Shown: positions 14,073 through 23,357, numbered from the stretch's first letter. The stretch: 64,000 bases of DNA from Pedobacter yulinensis (GCF_003029735.1 NZ_KZ686269.1:1116001-1180000); one strand, 5' to 3'. Notes: generated by a model not told the origin, from the sequence alone. Numbers and translations: made by a program.

Positions 14073-16130
14073 ATGAAGAAACTATTACCAATTCTCCCTG
14101 TCCTTGCCCTATTTGCAGTGACGTCCTGTAAAAAGCAGGCCGGCCCGGAGGAGACATTACCCAACAACACCGAAAAAGCGGCTCCAGATGGTTTCGCATA
14201 CAACACAACCCGCCAGATCAAGGTGAACGTGCGGCTGCTTACCCGCACCAACCAGCCTGTTGCTAAAGTGCTCGTTTCCATTTACGGAATGGAAACACAA
14301 GCCAAAGGCACAGCCCTGACCACGGTCATGAGTGATGAAGATGGTTATGTAAGAACTACGCTTAACGTACCGACAGCAATGAAAGAGGTGGTTATTGACC
14401 CAGCCTACGTAGGTTTGGCGCGTTTTGTTCAGGCTTATATAGGCGGAGACCAGTCGGTTAGCGCAATCATTGGCGGCCCTACGGGTTATTCCGGAAACAT
14501 CAGCCTGCAGAAAACGGCAGCAACCGACGTTCCGCTGAAATCTGCTTCGCCCCTGACCGCGGCCACACAATATGTGTATGACAAAACTAAATTTGACAAC
14601 CTGGGCAGACCGCTGGTACGTGAGGCAGTAGATAACATTGACTTTGCAAGCCTGATGGAGCAGATCAACCATACGTTGCCTGAATCGAAGGTGGCACAGG
14701 AAAAATACCTCGCTACTGAAGCGCCAACCGATCTGACGATCACCAAAACTGCAGATGTGTGGATCACGTTTATCCACGAAGGCGCCGATTACCGGAACTC
14801 GCTGGGGTATTATACCTATCCGACCGGGCAGAAGCCACGCACCGAAGCTGACATCAGTACTGTACACCTCGTATTGCCGAATGCATCGCTGGCAGGCGCC
14901 CGCGGCGAAGGCAGCATGGTTCAGGGCGATAAGGTCAAGATCGGCCGTTTTGCACCTGGAACCTCGATCGGCTTCGTGCTGCTGCAAAATGCTTACAGAA
15001 ACGATGGATCTGTTGACTTCAACGCACAGAAGTTCTACACCAACGAAGAACTTAACCCCGAGAACGGTAAACTGAAAAGACACAATGTATTATTGAACAA
15101 TTCAGGCCAGAAGACATTTATTGTTGGCTTTGAAGACATTAACCGCACCGCCGGACAAGGCAGCGACCAGGACTTCAACGACCTGATGTTTTACGCGCAG
15201 TCAAACCCGGTAGAAGCCATTTCGCCTGAAGACATTCCTTTTCTTGACGATAAAATTGAAGACACGGACGGCGATGGTATTCCTGATGAAAGTGACGCCT
15301 ACCCGAACGATCCTGAACGTGCTTACAACCGGTATTATCCAAGCGAATCTGTTTGGGGTACACTCGCCTTCGAAGATCAGTGGCCTATCGTTGCCGATTA
15401 TGACATGAACGACCTGGTGGTAAGCTACCGGTACAAGTTCGCCATCAGTGCCAGCAACAAGGTAAAAGACCTTACTGCAGAATACAAACCGCTTGCAGCC
15501 GGCGCGAGTTTCCAAAACGGATTCGGCGTGGCACTGACCGGCCTGGCTCCGTCGCAGGTCGCCGCCGTTACCGGAAGCAGCATTTCTGCCGGAAGTTACA
15601 TTCAGCTGGATGCCAACGGACTTGAAAAAGGACACAACGAAGCGGTCATCATTGCATTTGATAATTACAGGAATCTATTCGGAACAAATGCGACGATGGT
15701 GAACACACAAACCGCATCACAGAAAATTACAGGCAGTCCGGTTACCCTGAACATCCTGTTCAGTACGCCGCAAAGTGATGAATTCACAGCCTCTGCACCT
15801 TTTAACCCGTTCATGATCAGCAAACTGGAACGCGGCAGAGAAGTGCACTTGGTTAATTACAAGCCAACGGCTCTAGCCAATACGGCCTTGTTTGGCAAAG
15901 AAGGCGATACTTCGAACCCTGCAACCGGCAGATTTTACATGACTGCAGATAACAGGCCGTTTGCCATCGATATTTATGGTTCATTTCTTTACCCTGTTGA
16001 GACCAGGTCCATTTCGTCTGCCTACCTGAATTTTGATGCCTGGGCAAGGTCCGGCGGAGCATCGTTTGCCGACTGGCATTACAACACCGCGGCCGGCTAC
16101 CGGAATCATGCGAACATTTACACCAAGTAA
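14073..16130 (+). CDS. LruC-domain lipoprotein, copy 2
   Basis: A 685-residue lipoprotein paralogous to the one at 6989 over its whole length. The signal ends V-T-S-C19 followed by KKQAG. The same order is seen: regulatory-like beta domain (about 45-130), DUF4114-like 'FEDINRT...QDFNDLMFYA' near residue 355, calcium-loop-like 'DTDGDGIPDESDAYPND' near 397, LruC core with 'FEDQWPIVADYDMNDLVV', and terminal 'NTAAGYRNHANIYTK'. An in-frame ATG at 14040 exists, but 14073 directly starts the signal peptide. It is monocistronic, with a strong terminator after it. It is probably a surface protein of unknown ligand. Confidence 0.88.
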   Translation: MKKLLPILPVLALFAVTSCKKQAGPEETLPNNTEKAAPDGFAYNTTRQIKVNVRLLTRTNQPVAKVLVSIYGMETQAKGTALTTVMSDEDGYVRTTLNVPTAMKEVVIDPAYVGLARFVQAYIGGDQSVSAIIGGPTGYSGNISLQKTAATDVPLKSASPLTAATQYVYDKTKFDNLGRPLVREAVDNIDFASLMEQINHTLPESKVAQEKYLATEAPTDLTITKTADVWITFIHEGADYRNSLGYYTYPTGQKPRTEADISTVHLVLPNASLAGARGEGSMVQGDKVKIGRFAPGTSIGFVLLQNAYRNDGSVDFNAQKFYTNEELNPENGKLKRHNVLLNNSGQKTFIVGFEDINRTAGQGSDQDFNDLMFYAQSNPVEAISPEDIPFLDDKIEDTDGDGIPDESDAYPNDPERAYNRYYPSESVWGTLAFEDQWPIVADYDMNDLVVSYRYKFAISASNKVKDLTAEYKPLAAGASFQNGFGVALTGLAPSQVAAVTGSSISAGSYIQLDANGLEKGHNEAVIIAFDNYRNLFGTNATMVNTQTASQKITGSPVTLNILFSTPQSDEFTASAPFNPFMISKLERGREVHLVNYKPTALANTALFGKEGDTSNPATGRFYMTADNRPFAIDIYGSFLYPVETRSISSAYLNFDAWARSGGASFADWHYNTAAGYRNHANIYTK

Positions 16131-16150
16131 TATCCACTTCTCATATCATC

Positions 16151-16177
16151 AAGCGGGACAGCATTGTCCCGCTTTTT
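16151..16177 (+). terminator. Terminator after LruC copy 2
   Basis: Perfect 10-bp stem AAGCGGGACA / TGTCCCGCTT, 4-base loop, followed by TTT. It separates LruC copy 2 from the GT operon that starts at 16284. Confidence 0.85.
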
Positions 16178-16283
16178 CGTTGCCGTTTTTTGCGGTTCCG
16201 TCCCTTAGCTCAGCGTTGCGTATCTGGAAAGAATACAAAAGAAACCAAACAATGAGTGTAAATCTGTAACTTAGCGCACCGCC

Positions 16284-17189
16284 ATGTCAATGCAACAAGA
16301 TACCATATACATCGTCATCGCAACAGACAACCACTACGCCATTCTCCTGGCTGCATTATTAAAGTCTGTTGAGCAGAACCACACATCCGGAGAGCGGATC
16401 GAGTTTTACATTATCGATAACGGCATCACAAGCGAAAACATCGCCAAGCTGAAAACCATCCTGAATCCGGAGGCGTATGGCCTTCATTTCTGCAACATGA
16501 AGTCGGTGTTGCCGAAAGACATGGTGCTGCCGGTTGATGGTTCAGCCCTGCCCTTCGTAGCATACATGCGGATGTTTGCCCCTTACATTATTCCGCCGGA
16601 GGCTGAAAAAGTCTTGTACCTGGATGTGGACATGATCGTGGTAACCGATATTTCAAAACTTTGGCATACCGATATCGGCGATTACATGGTAGGCTGTGTG
16701 CAGGACCACTCTCAGGTTGTGAGCTGTGAATGGGCGGGCATCAGAAATTATGCCCAGTTGGGCCTGTCGCCTGACACCAAATATTTCAACAGCGGTCTGC
16801 TGCACATAAAAACAAAAGCCTGGCGCGAAGCAAATATTCCGGAGCAGATTATACGCTGCAGTGAAGAAAATAAAGAATACCTGAGCCTGGCCGATCAATA
16901 CCCGCTAAACGTGGTGTTTGCCAACAAGTGGTTCGAGCTTGACCCGCGCTGGAACTGTAAGGCTATCCTGGACATCAAGGACCCCTATATTATGCATTTT
17001 ATTGATATCAAGCCGATCTACAAGTCATATAATGGCAGCAAATATTACCAGGATACTTTCTACAAATACCTCGATATGACGCCATGGGCCAATTACAGCC
17101 CCGTTAGCAATTACATCAGGTTATGGAGAAAGGTCTATTACAAACTGGTTAAGGCTTCAAGCAAAATGATCAACAAAAAACGCGGCTAA
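16284..17189 (+). CDS. Family 8 glycosyltransferase (1 of 3)
   Basis: A 301-residue retaining GT8 of the LgtC/WaaJ type, which adds galactose or glucose to lipopolysaccharide or similar acceptors. The N-terminal 'IVIATDNHYAILLAALLKSV' and the metal-binding D114-V-D116 in 'VLYLDVDMIV' are diagnostic. The later 'FNSGLLHIKTKAWRE' and 'LADQYPLNVVF' blocks are also family-typical. It is the first gene of an eight-gene plus-strand operon. It is a close paralogue of 17225-18115 and 22469-23356. The start is the ATG at 16284; a second ATG two codons later is also possible. Confidence 0.9.
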   Translation: MSMQQDTIYIVIATDNHYAILLAALLKSVEQNHTSGERIEFYIIDNGITSENIAKLKTILNPEAYGLHFCNMKSVLPKDMVLPVDGSALPFVAYMRMFAPYIIPPEAEKVLYLDVDMIVVTDISKLWHTDIGDYMVGCVQDHSQVVSCEWAGIRNYAQLGLSPDTKYFNSGLLHIKTKAWREANIPEQIIRCSEENKEYLSLADQYPLNVVFANKWFELDPRWNCKAILDIKDPYIMHFIDIKPIYKSYNGSKYYQDTFYKYLDMTPWANYSPVSNYIRLWRKVYYKLVKASSKMINKKRG

Positions 17190-17224
17190 GCGGATTGTAA
17201 GGCACGTTACGCGGGCTACTTCGA

Positions 17225-18115
17225 ATGAAACAGGAAAACATCACCATCTTATCGGTCTCAGACAACAAACTCGCCGTCATGCTTGCGGCCCTCCTGAAGT
17301 CTGTCAGCGATAACCACCACAGCGGCGAACACATCGATTACCACATTGTCAGCACGGGCATCAGCCGGCGCAACATCACACGCCTGGAAAAGTCTGTCGA
17401 TCCCGACAAGATCACCATAATCTGGCACCAGAACCGGGATGTGATTCCTCAGGGATTCAACTTCCCACTCGATAATACGATTTATCCCATCACAGTCTTT
17501 ACCAGATTGTTCGCGCCTCATTTCATTCCTGAAAAAGTCAAGCGGCTGCTCTATCTGGACGTTGACATGATTGTACGCAAAGACATTTCTGCTCTTTGGT
17601 ATACAGATCTGCAGGGCAAACACATTGCAGCTGTTCAGGATCCTATGGAGAGTTTCGGGGGCCGGCAATGGGCGGCGGTGAAAAACTTCCGCGAACTTGG
17701 CTATCCTCATGAAACGCCTTATTTTAACAGCGGCCTGCTTATTATGGAGCTCGATTTCTGGCGAAAGACCAATGTAACTGACCAGGTCTTTGAGGTGGTC
17801 AGAAAGAACCTGGAACACATCACTTATGCGGATCAATACGGGCTGAATATTGTTTTTGTAAACAACTGGCACAAGCTGGACCACCGTTGGAACGTGTACG
17901 CCACTGAGGAGATGGACGACCCCTGGCTGATCCACTTTATCATGGTAAAACCGATCTACGAGCATTATTATTTCAGTAAAAAATACGCGAGCGAGTTTTT
18001 TGCCTACCTGGAAAAAACGCCCTGGAAAGGGTTTACCCCGCGCAGCAGGCTTCGCGCTTTTATAGAAAAGGTGAAACTAAAACTCTGGAAAAAAGTTAAA
18101 AAGATAACCGGTTAA
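17225..18115 (+). CDS. Family 8 glycosyltransferase (2 of 3)
   Basis: A 296-residue GT8 paralogous to its upstream neighbour. The metal site is D112-V-D114 in 'LLYLDVDMIVRKD', and the acceptor-side blocks 'YFNSGLLIMELDFWR' and 'YADQYGLNIVF' are intact. The C-terminus is very basic (KVKLKLWKKVKK), which could tether the enzyme to the inner membrane. It lies 35 bases after the first GT8 and 26 bases before the GT2 pair, in the same operon. It differs from copy 1 mainly in the acceptor region, so a different linkage is likely. Confidence 0.9.
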   Translation: MKQENITILSVSDNKLAVMLAALLKSVSDNHHSGEHIDYHIVSTGISRRNITRLEKSVDPDKITIIWHQNRDVIPQGFNFPLDNTIYPITVFTRLFAPHFIPEKVKRLLYLDVDMIVRKDISALWYTDLQGKHIAAVQDPMESFGGRQWAAVKNFRELGYPHETPYFNSGLLIMELDFWRKTNVTDQVFEVVRKNLEHITYADQYGLNIVFVNNWHKLDHRWNVYATEEMDDPWLIHFIMVKPIYEHYYFSKKYASEFFAYLEKTPWKGFTPRSRLRAFIEKVKLKLWKKVKKITG

Positions 18116-18141
18116 CATCATCCTACGTCTGATCACTGTAT

Positions 18142-18918
18142 ATGCCAGCTCAACACTACGAAAATATCGCTCTTCTCGTTACCATTTATAACCGTTCAGC
18201 ATCGCTGGAGCGGCAGTTACTGGCCTGGGAACAACTTGGTGTGAGTTTCGGCGAGATCGTCGTGTCTGACGACGGGAGCAAACCTGAGCACCTGGATAAG
18301 GTGAAAGCGCTTCAGGAACGTTTTCGCTTCAGGTTGATCACCACACCGCAAAACAAAGGACTGGGTAATAACATCAATAAGGGACAGGATGCCGTAACCC
18401 GGCCCTATACTTTATATGCGCAGGAAGATTTCGTACCGAAACCTGCCTTTACCGAACATTTCAGGGATGCATTTGAACTGCTTGAGGCCGATGCTTCCAT
18501 TGACATTGCGCGCCTGTTTGCGTACTATCCCTACCCTTATACAAAGCCCTATGCCAGGGGTTTCGATGAACTGGTGTTTAAATGGTATTATCCCGGTTAC
18601 CCGAAATTCCATTATTACAGCGACCACCCGCACCTGAGGCGAAGCAACTTTCTTGAAAAATTTGGGCGCTACCGTGAGGGCGAGAATGTGAACATCACCG
18701 AATACACCATGACCATTGACTTTCTGAAAAAGAAGGGCAAAGCCATTTTGTTTCACGACGTATATGCGCTTTTCGATGAGATGAATAACGCCGACGAGCC
18801 GAGCACCGCTTCTTACAGGCCCGACTGGCGCACCAAAAACAATATCTTTGTTCGCGCGCTCCGGAAAATATTCCTTCAGTATAAAGTTGCAAAATGTTAT
18901 AAGGACCTTTATTTTTAA
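18142..18918 (+). CDS. Family 2 glycosyltransferase, tandem pair member 1
   Basis: A 258-residue soluble GT2-fold protein. The N-terminus 'LLVTIYNRSASLERQL' and 'VVSDDGSKPEH' are the nucleotide-sugar-binding signatures. Where most GT2 enzymes have DxD, this protein has 'LYAQEDFVP', that is Q-E-D. A second block 'YSDHPHLRRSNFLEKFGRY' is shared with the next gene. I cannot predict sugar or linkage. The following gene encodes a near relative with the same unusual motifs, which points to tandem duplication. It belongs to the eight-gene GT operon. Confidence 0.85.
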   Translation: MPAQHYENIALLVTIYNRSASLERQLLAWEQLGVSFGEIVVSDDGSKPEHLDKVKALQERFRFRLITTPQNKGLGNNINKGQDAVTRPYTLYAQEDFVPKPAFTEHFRDAFELLEADASIDIARLFAYYPYPYTKPYARGFDELVFKWYYPGYPKFHYYSDHPHLRRSNFLEKFGRYREGENVNITEYTMTIDFLKKKGKAILFHDVYALFDEMNNADEPSTASYRPDWRTKNNIFVRALRKIFLQYKVAKCYKDLYF

Positions 18919-18980
18919 TATTCCGGCTCAATACATCTCCCTGTTACCGGTCAGGGGAACAGTAAATTCCGACTTCAGGT

Positions 18981-19760
18981 ATGAAGACACAAAAAAATCA
19001 TTTCCCCGACATCAGTCTGCTCGTTACGCACTACAACAGGCCTGCATCGCTCGAGCGGCAGTTGCAAGCCTGGGAAGACCTCGAATGCAGCTTTGGCGAA
19101 ATTGTCGTGTCTGATGACGGCAGCCAGCCGCAAAACCTGCAGGCGCTTCAAAACCTGGCCGCAGGTTATGGCTTTGTCCTGGTTACTACGCCGGTAAACC
19201 GCGGCTTGGGCAACAACATCAACAAGGGGCAGCGTGCGGTATCCAGGCCGCTCACCCTGTATGTGCAGGAAGACTTCGTACCGCTGCCGGCTTTTCCGCC
19301 AAAACTCCTTTCTTCTGTTGCCTGGATGGCCGAGGATCCCTCGCTGGATATGGTGCGCTACTATGCCTACCAGCGTTTTCCTTACCTAGAACATTTTCGC
19401 GACGGTTTTTCAGTCATGAAGTTCAATGCCCTGAATATTCTGGGCAGTTATAAAAAGTTCTACATGTACAGCGACCACCCGCACCTGCGGCGCAGCAGCT
19501 TTATGGATAAATTTGGCAGCTACAAGGAAGGTGTTAATGTAGAGAAGGCGGAATACAGCATGATGATGTCTTTTCTGAAAAAAAACGGAAAAGCCTTATT
19601 TTACGAGCGGTTCGAAGACCTTTTTGAGCAAAAAAACTCGAGCGACGAGCCCAGTACGTTTGAACGCGACTGGCGTCGGCACCCGACAAATTTACCGATC
19701 CGTATAGCCAGGCACCTGTACAGGCACCTCAGGTTTAACTACAATTATTTTTTAAACTGA
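18981..19760 (+). CDS. Family 2 glycosyltransferase, tandem pair member 2
   Basis: A 259-residue GT2 closely related to the preceding protein. It shares 'VVSDDGSQPQN', the Q-E-D version of the metal motif ('LYVQEDFVP') and 'YSDHPHLRRSSFMDKFGSY'. The two diverge mostly around residues 110-150, where the acceptor is probably bound. Its stop codon overlaps the next start codon by one base (TGATG), so it is translationally coupled to the GT2 at 19760. Confidence 0.85.
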   Translation: MKTQKNHFPDISLLVTHYNRPASLERQLQAWEDLECSFGEIVVSDDGSQPQNLQALQNLAAGYGFVLVTTPVNRGLGNNINKGQRAVSRPLTLYVQEDFVPLPAFPPKLLSSVAWMAEDPSLDMVRYYAYQRFPYLEHFRDGFSVMKFNALNILGSYKKFYMYSDHPHLRRSSFMDKFGSYKEGVNVEKAEYSMMMSFLKKNGKALFYERFEDLFEQKNSSDEPSTFERDWRRHPTNLPIRIARHLYRHLRFNYNYFLN

Positions 19761-20632
19761 TGTCGATTTTTAACCTTCCAGCCTGGATCAGGCCACACCT
19801 GTACACAGGGAAAAATTATGACAGCCTGACTGAGGCAGACATAGCAGACCTGCGTGAGCGCCTGAAGCGCTTCCAGGCCGATGCGCCAGAAATTTCGGTC
19901 ATGATACCCGCGTGGAACGAACAGAACAACATTTTCCGCACCCTTTCCTCGCTTGCGGCCAATACAACCGCCCGTGCCGTTGAGATCGTTGTTATCAACA
20001 ACAATTCGACAGACAGGACTCAGGAGCTTCTGGACCGCATTGGCGTGCGCAACGTGTTGCAGCCCGAGCAGGGCACACCACACGCGAGGCAGCTGGGATT
20101 GCAGGTAGCGGGCGGAAAATTCCATCTGTGCGCCGATTCAGACACGTTCTATCCCCCTACCTGGATGGAATATATGGTCAGACCTATGGAACGGAACAGT
20201 GAAATTGTAGGCGTTTACGGCCGTTACAGCTTCATGCCCGGCCTGGGCCAGAGCCGGCTTCCATACTACCTGTACGAGAAGGTTGCCGGGTTGCTGATCC
20301 GGGTAAGGAAAAGAAACCGTGAACACATTAACTTTCTGGGGCTGAATATGGGCTTTGTGACCGAAGTTGCCCGGCGCACCACCGGCTTCCAGGTAAGCCA
20401 GGTCAGGAAGTTTGACAACGCGCTTGGAAGCGATTATTTTGTCGACGAGGCTGAAGACGGAAAGATGGCGGTGAACCTGAAGACCCAGGGGCGGCTGCAG
20501 CTGGTTACCGGCGACAAAACGCGGGCCTTTACCTCGTCCAGGAGGCTTATTGCAGAGGGCGGCATTGTGCAATCGTTTAAGAACCGGTTAAAATTGCATC
20601 TTAGCCGCGTTAGCGAATATGTAAAGGGATAA
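19760..20632 (+). CDS. Family 2 glycosyltransferase
   Basis: A 290-residue GT2 of a different subgroup from the two before it. Motifs are 'VMIPAWNEQNNI' (residues about 47-58), 'VVINNNSTDRT' and the metal-binding 'CADSDTFYPPTWM' with D-S-D. The C-terminal part contains 'SDYFVDEAEDGKMAV', a likely catalytic-base region. It starts on the TGATG overlap with the upstream gene and is followed two bases later by an unrecognised gene. Confidence 0.87.
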   Translation: MSIFNLPAWIRPHLYTGKNYDSLTEADIADLRERLKRFQADAPEISVMIPAWNEQNNIFRTLSSLAANTTARAVEIVVINNNSTDRTQELLDRIGVRNVLQPEQGTPHARQLGLQVAGGKFHLCADSDTFYPPTWMEYMVRPMERNSEIVGVYGRYSFMPGLGQSRLPYYLYEKVAGLLIRVRKRNREHINFLGLNMGFVTEVARRTTGFQVSQVRKFDNALGSDYFVDEAEDGKMAVNLKTQGRLQLVTGDKTRAFTSSRRLIAEGGIVQSFKNRLKLHLSRVSEYVKG

Positions 20633-20633
20633 T

Positions 20634-21578
20634 ATGCTAAGAAACATCCTTAATAAAATTTTCAGCGCCTACGTGCGCCTGCGTTACGGCAAGATGCATT
20701 GGAGTTTACGGTACTACTACCGCGATACCTATTATTGCATTGCCGTTCAGGCAAAATACCTTTTGCGTGATTATATTTTCAAGCCAAAATACAAGGTCAC
20801 ATCGTTTGACGGGGAATTTGCCCCCGAGCTGCAATTTGCCCTCCCCTTCGCTTACTGGCATCACAAGAACGGTACGCTAAAAAAAACCGAGTCTTCTAAG
20901 TTTACCCGCGAGCTTTACTTCTTCTCGCCGGCGCATGAGGAAAAATATGACACCCGCCGTCCGGAGGGCAACTATAATTTCGAAATGCCAAGGATCCTGT
21001 ACAGCCAAGATTATGACATGAATAAGTGGGCGCAGGTACCTTTGAAAGAGACGTACCAGAACAATGTATATGTCTTTGACAAGCCGGTGCTGGTCATTGC
21101 CAACCGCTATAACATGGAATGGGACGGCCCCCCGATCAGTTTTTTCAGCATTGAGCTGCTCGACCACATCATTTCTGAACTGAAAGACAGGTACACCATT
21201 ATCTACAACCGGCCCCGCCCGCAAAACATTACCATGGACAACAGCGACATTTATGACATGGACGAGTATTCCTGGCTGGAAAAGACGCACCCGGAGGTCA
21301 TTCTCCTGGAGAATCTCTGGCGGGAAAACCGGGCTAAGGCAAATAATTTTAACCACCTGCAGCTGCAGGTATACGCCAATGCATCAAAATTCCTGTCCAT
21401 TCATGGCGGCACGGCAACGCTGGCGAGCTATTTTGGCGGTACCAATATTATTCTCAGTAAACAAGGCCCCGAACATCATTTCGGCTGTTACCATAAACTG
21501 TATCCGAAGTTTTCCGGAGCTCAGATTTTGCATGCAAAGAATGATGATGAAGTCAAGCAATTTATCCGAAACTATTAA
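20634..21578 (+). CDS. Unrecognised protein of the glycosyltransferase operon
   Basis: I do not recognise a family for this 314-residue protein. The first 60 residues are rich in Tyr and Arg and may lie at the membrane surface. A second half with alternating beta/alpha pattern contains 'PVLVIANRYNMEWDGPP' and 'YANASKFLSIHGGTATLASYFGG'. The latter resembles the donor-site loop of GT-B glycosyltransferases or O-fucosyltransferase-like folds, where a Gly-rich turn follows 'SIHG'. It sits two bases after a GT2 and 18 bases before the fucosyltransferase, so a role as a transferase or modifying enzyme of the same polysaccharide is likely but not shown. Confidence 0.75.
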   Translation: MLRNILNKIFSAYVRLRYGKMHWSLRYYYRDTYYCIAVQAKYLLRDYIFKPKYKVTSFDGEFAPELQFALPFAYWHHKNGTLKKTESSKFTRELYFFSPAHEEKYDTRRPEGNYNFEMPRILYSQDYDMNKWAQVPLKETYQNNVYVFDKPVLVIANRYNMEWDGPPISFFSIELLDHIISELKDRYTIIYNRPRPQNITMDNSDIYDMDEYSWLEKTHPEVILLENLWRENRAKANNFNHLQLQVYANASKFLSIHGGTATLASYFGGTNIILSKQGPEHHFGCYHKLYPKFSGAQILHAKNDDEVKQFIRNY

Positions 21579-21596
21579 GCATAAGACAATCTGAAC

Positions 21597-22430
21597 ATGA
21601 TCGGTGTAAAATTTAACGGCCGCCTGGGTAACCAGCTTTTTCAGTTTGCCTTTTTCTGCTACCTGAGATCGCGTGCGCCGGGCAAGATCATGTTTTTTGT
21701 CAACCCGCATCATTCCAGGATCGGCCAGTATTTCGACCTGGGTATGTACCATAACCTGACCATCAGTTCCAAGATCTATTCGGTTTTTGCCCGGACAATG
21801 GGGCATGTCCTGCCATTGAAACGAAATTACATCCAGAATATCCAGGTACCGCGCCATGTGGATCCCGTTAACGGCACCCTTTATACAGGTTTTTTTCAAA
21901 CAGATTTTTATTACGAACACACGCCTGCAAGATTTAAACCGACATTTAAAATCAAGAAAAAATATACAGATCAGTTTGACACGCTCTTCGGCGAATCGTT
22001 CAGAAACAACAGGACCATTGTCGTTCACATTCGCCGAACAGACTACCTCACCTATTTGAAACGGGACATTTCCCTTCCCATCACCTATTTCAAAGCGCAG
22101 CTGGACAGCATAGAGAACCTGGATACCTACCTTGTTTATTTTGTAAGCGACGACATTGATTACGTAAAAAAATTCTTTGGCGAAAAACCGAATTTTATCT
22201 TTTCGTACAACAATGAGATCATCGATTTTCAGATCATCCTGAATGCCGACATCAAGATCATATCAAACAGCAGTTTTTCTTGGTGGGCGGCCTATCTCTC
22301 AGACAAAACGACAAAGATCATTGCCCCTAAAAATTGGATGGGCTTCAGGATCGGCAAAGAACATCCCAAAAAGGTTATGACCAAACGGTTTATCTGGCGG
22401 GATGTAATTGACACCGCGCAACAAGACTAA
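21597..22430 (+). CDS. Alpha-1,2-fucosyltransferase (GT11)
   Basis: Transfers L-fucose from GDP-fucose to a galactose or related acceptor, forming an alpha-1,2 bond. The 277-residue length is typical. GT11 motifs are clear: 'GRLGNQLFQFAF' at residues 8-19, the GDP-binding 'VHIRRTDYL' in mid-protein, and 'SNSSFSWWAAYLS' near the C-terminus. It indicates that the polysaccharide made here carries fucose or a related deoxysugar. No GDP-fucose biosynthesis genes are in the window. It belongs to the eight-gene GT operon. Confidence 0.92.
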   Translation: MIGVKFNGRLGNQLFQFAFFCYLRSRAPGKIMFFVNPHHSRIGQYFDLGMYHNLTISSKIYSVFARTMGHVLPLKRNYIQNIQVPRHVDPVNGTLYTGFFQTDFYYEHTPARFKPTFKIKKKYTDQFDTLFGESFRNNRTIVVHIRRTDYLTYLKRDISLPITYFKAQLDSIENLDTYLVYFVSDDIDYVKKFFGEKPNFIFSYNNEIIDFQIILNADIKIISNSSFSWWAAYLSDKTTKIIAPKNWMGFRIGKEHPKKVMTKRFIWRDVIDTAQQD

Positions 22431-22468
22431 CAATACAGGTGTTTAACACCGGCAGCTAAAAAGAAACT

Positions 22469-23356
22469 ATGGCAACAACAATCACCCTGGTAAGTATATG
22501 TGACAACCATTATGCAGAAATGTTGTGTGCGTTGTTGAAGTCGATTGCCGAGAATCACCATACCGGCGAGCCTATTTCTTATTACATCATCGACGACCAG
22601 ATCAGCACGGGGCGCAAAAAGCAGGTCGAACAGTCTGTCGCCGCACCCGACTTTACACTGAACTGGATTCCTCTGAAAAAGGCTATTCCTGCAAATGCCA
22701 GGGTACCGATTGACCTGACCATGTATCCCCTGAACATTTATGCCAGGCTTTTCATCAGCGAAACGCTGCCCGGACTGGAGCGGGTCATTTACCTGGATGT
22801 AGATACAATTGTAAATGGCGAGATCAGCGAACTCTGGAATACCGATCTGCAGGGCCGCATTGCCGGCGCCGTGCTTGACCCGCTCGGAACCTTTGACAAC
22901 CCTGCAGGGGTAGGTAACTACCGGGAACTGGGTCTTTCAGGCAAGTCTCCCTATTTTAACAGCGGCGTATTGCTGCTCGACCTGAAAGCCTGGAAAGCCA
23001 GGAACCTGGGTGAGGAAGTACTTCGCATTATTTACGAAAACAGGCGTTTTGCTAAATTCCCGGACCAATACGGACTCAATGTGGCCCTGGCCGATAACTG
23101 GACGCCGATTGATCCTTCCTGGAACGCATTTGCCTCGTTTGAGTACCAGCAGCTGCCCAACCTGGTCCATTTCATTGCACAAAAGCCAATTTATGAGGAC
23201 TACCAGGGTAATGTGCAATTCCGCGACCTATTTTACGGTTACCTGGGCCGCACCGCCTTCAGAGGATTCAGGCCGGCTGCGCGCAGCAACCGTTTTATGC
23301 AAAAGGGAACGCAGAAACTAAAAAAATTCTTCTTTAAACTGTTCGGCAGAAACTAA
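22469..23356 (+). CDS. Family 8 glycosyltransferase (3 of 3)
   Basis: A 295-residue GT8, third paralogue in this operon. It has 'SICDNHYAEMLCALLKSI' at the N-terminus, the metal site D110-V-D112 ('IYLDVDTIVNGE'), 'YFNSGVLLLDLKAWK' and 'FPDQYGLNVAL'. The C-terminal tail is basic and hydrophobic (KLKKFFFKLFG), consistent with membrane attachment. It is the last gene of the plus-strand operon. It ends one base before the end of the convergent flippase gene, with no terminator between them. Confidence 0.9.
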   Translation: MATTITLVSICDNHYAEMLCALLKSIAENHHTGEPISYYIIDDQISTGRKKQVEQSVAAPDFTLNWIPLKKAIPANARVPIDLTMYPLNIYARLFISETLPGLERVIYLDVDTIVNGEISELWNTDLQGRIAGAVLDPLGTFDNPAGVGNYRELGLSGKSPYFNSGVLLLDLKAWKARNLGEEVLRIIYENRRFAKFPDQYGLNVALADNWTPIDPSWNAFASFEYQQLPNLVHFIAQKPIYEDYQGNVQFRDLFYGYLGRTAFRGFRPAARSNRFMQKGTQKLKKFFFKLFGRN

Positions 23357-23357
23357 G

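Noticed and set aside
14157..15083. 308-codon open frame antisense to LruC copy 2
   Set aside because: It lies wholly opposite a clearly coding gene with signal peptide and conserved domains; its translation is rich in Cys and Arg and matches nothing. It reflects codon bias of the real gene.
17258..17965. 235-codon open frame antisense to the second GT8 gene
   Set aside because: Shadow of the GT8 reading frame; no start context or recognisable domain.
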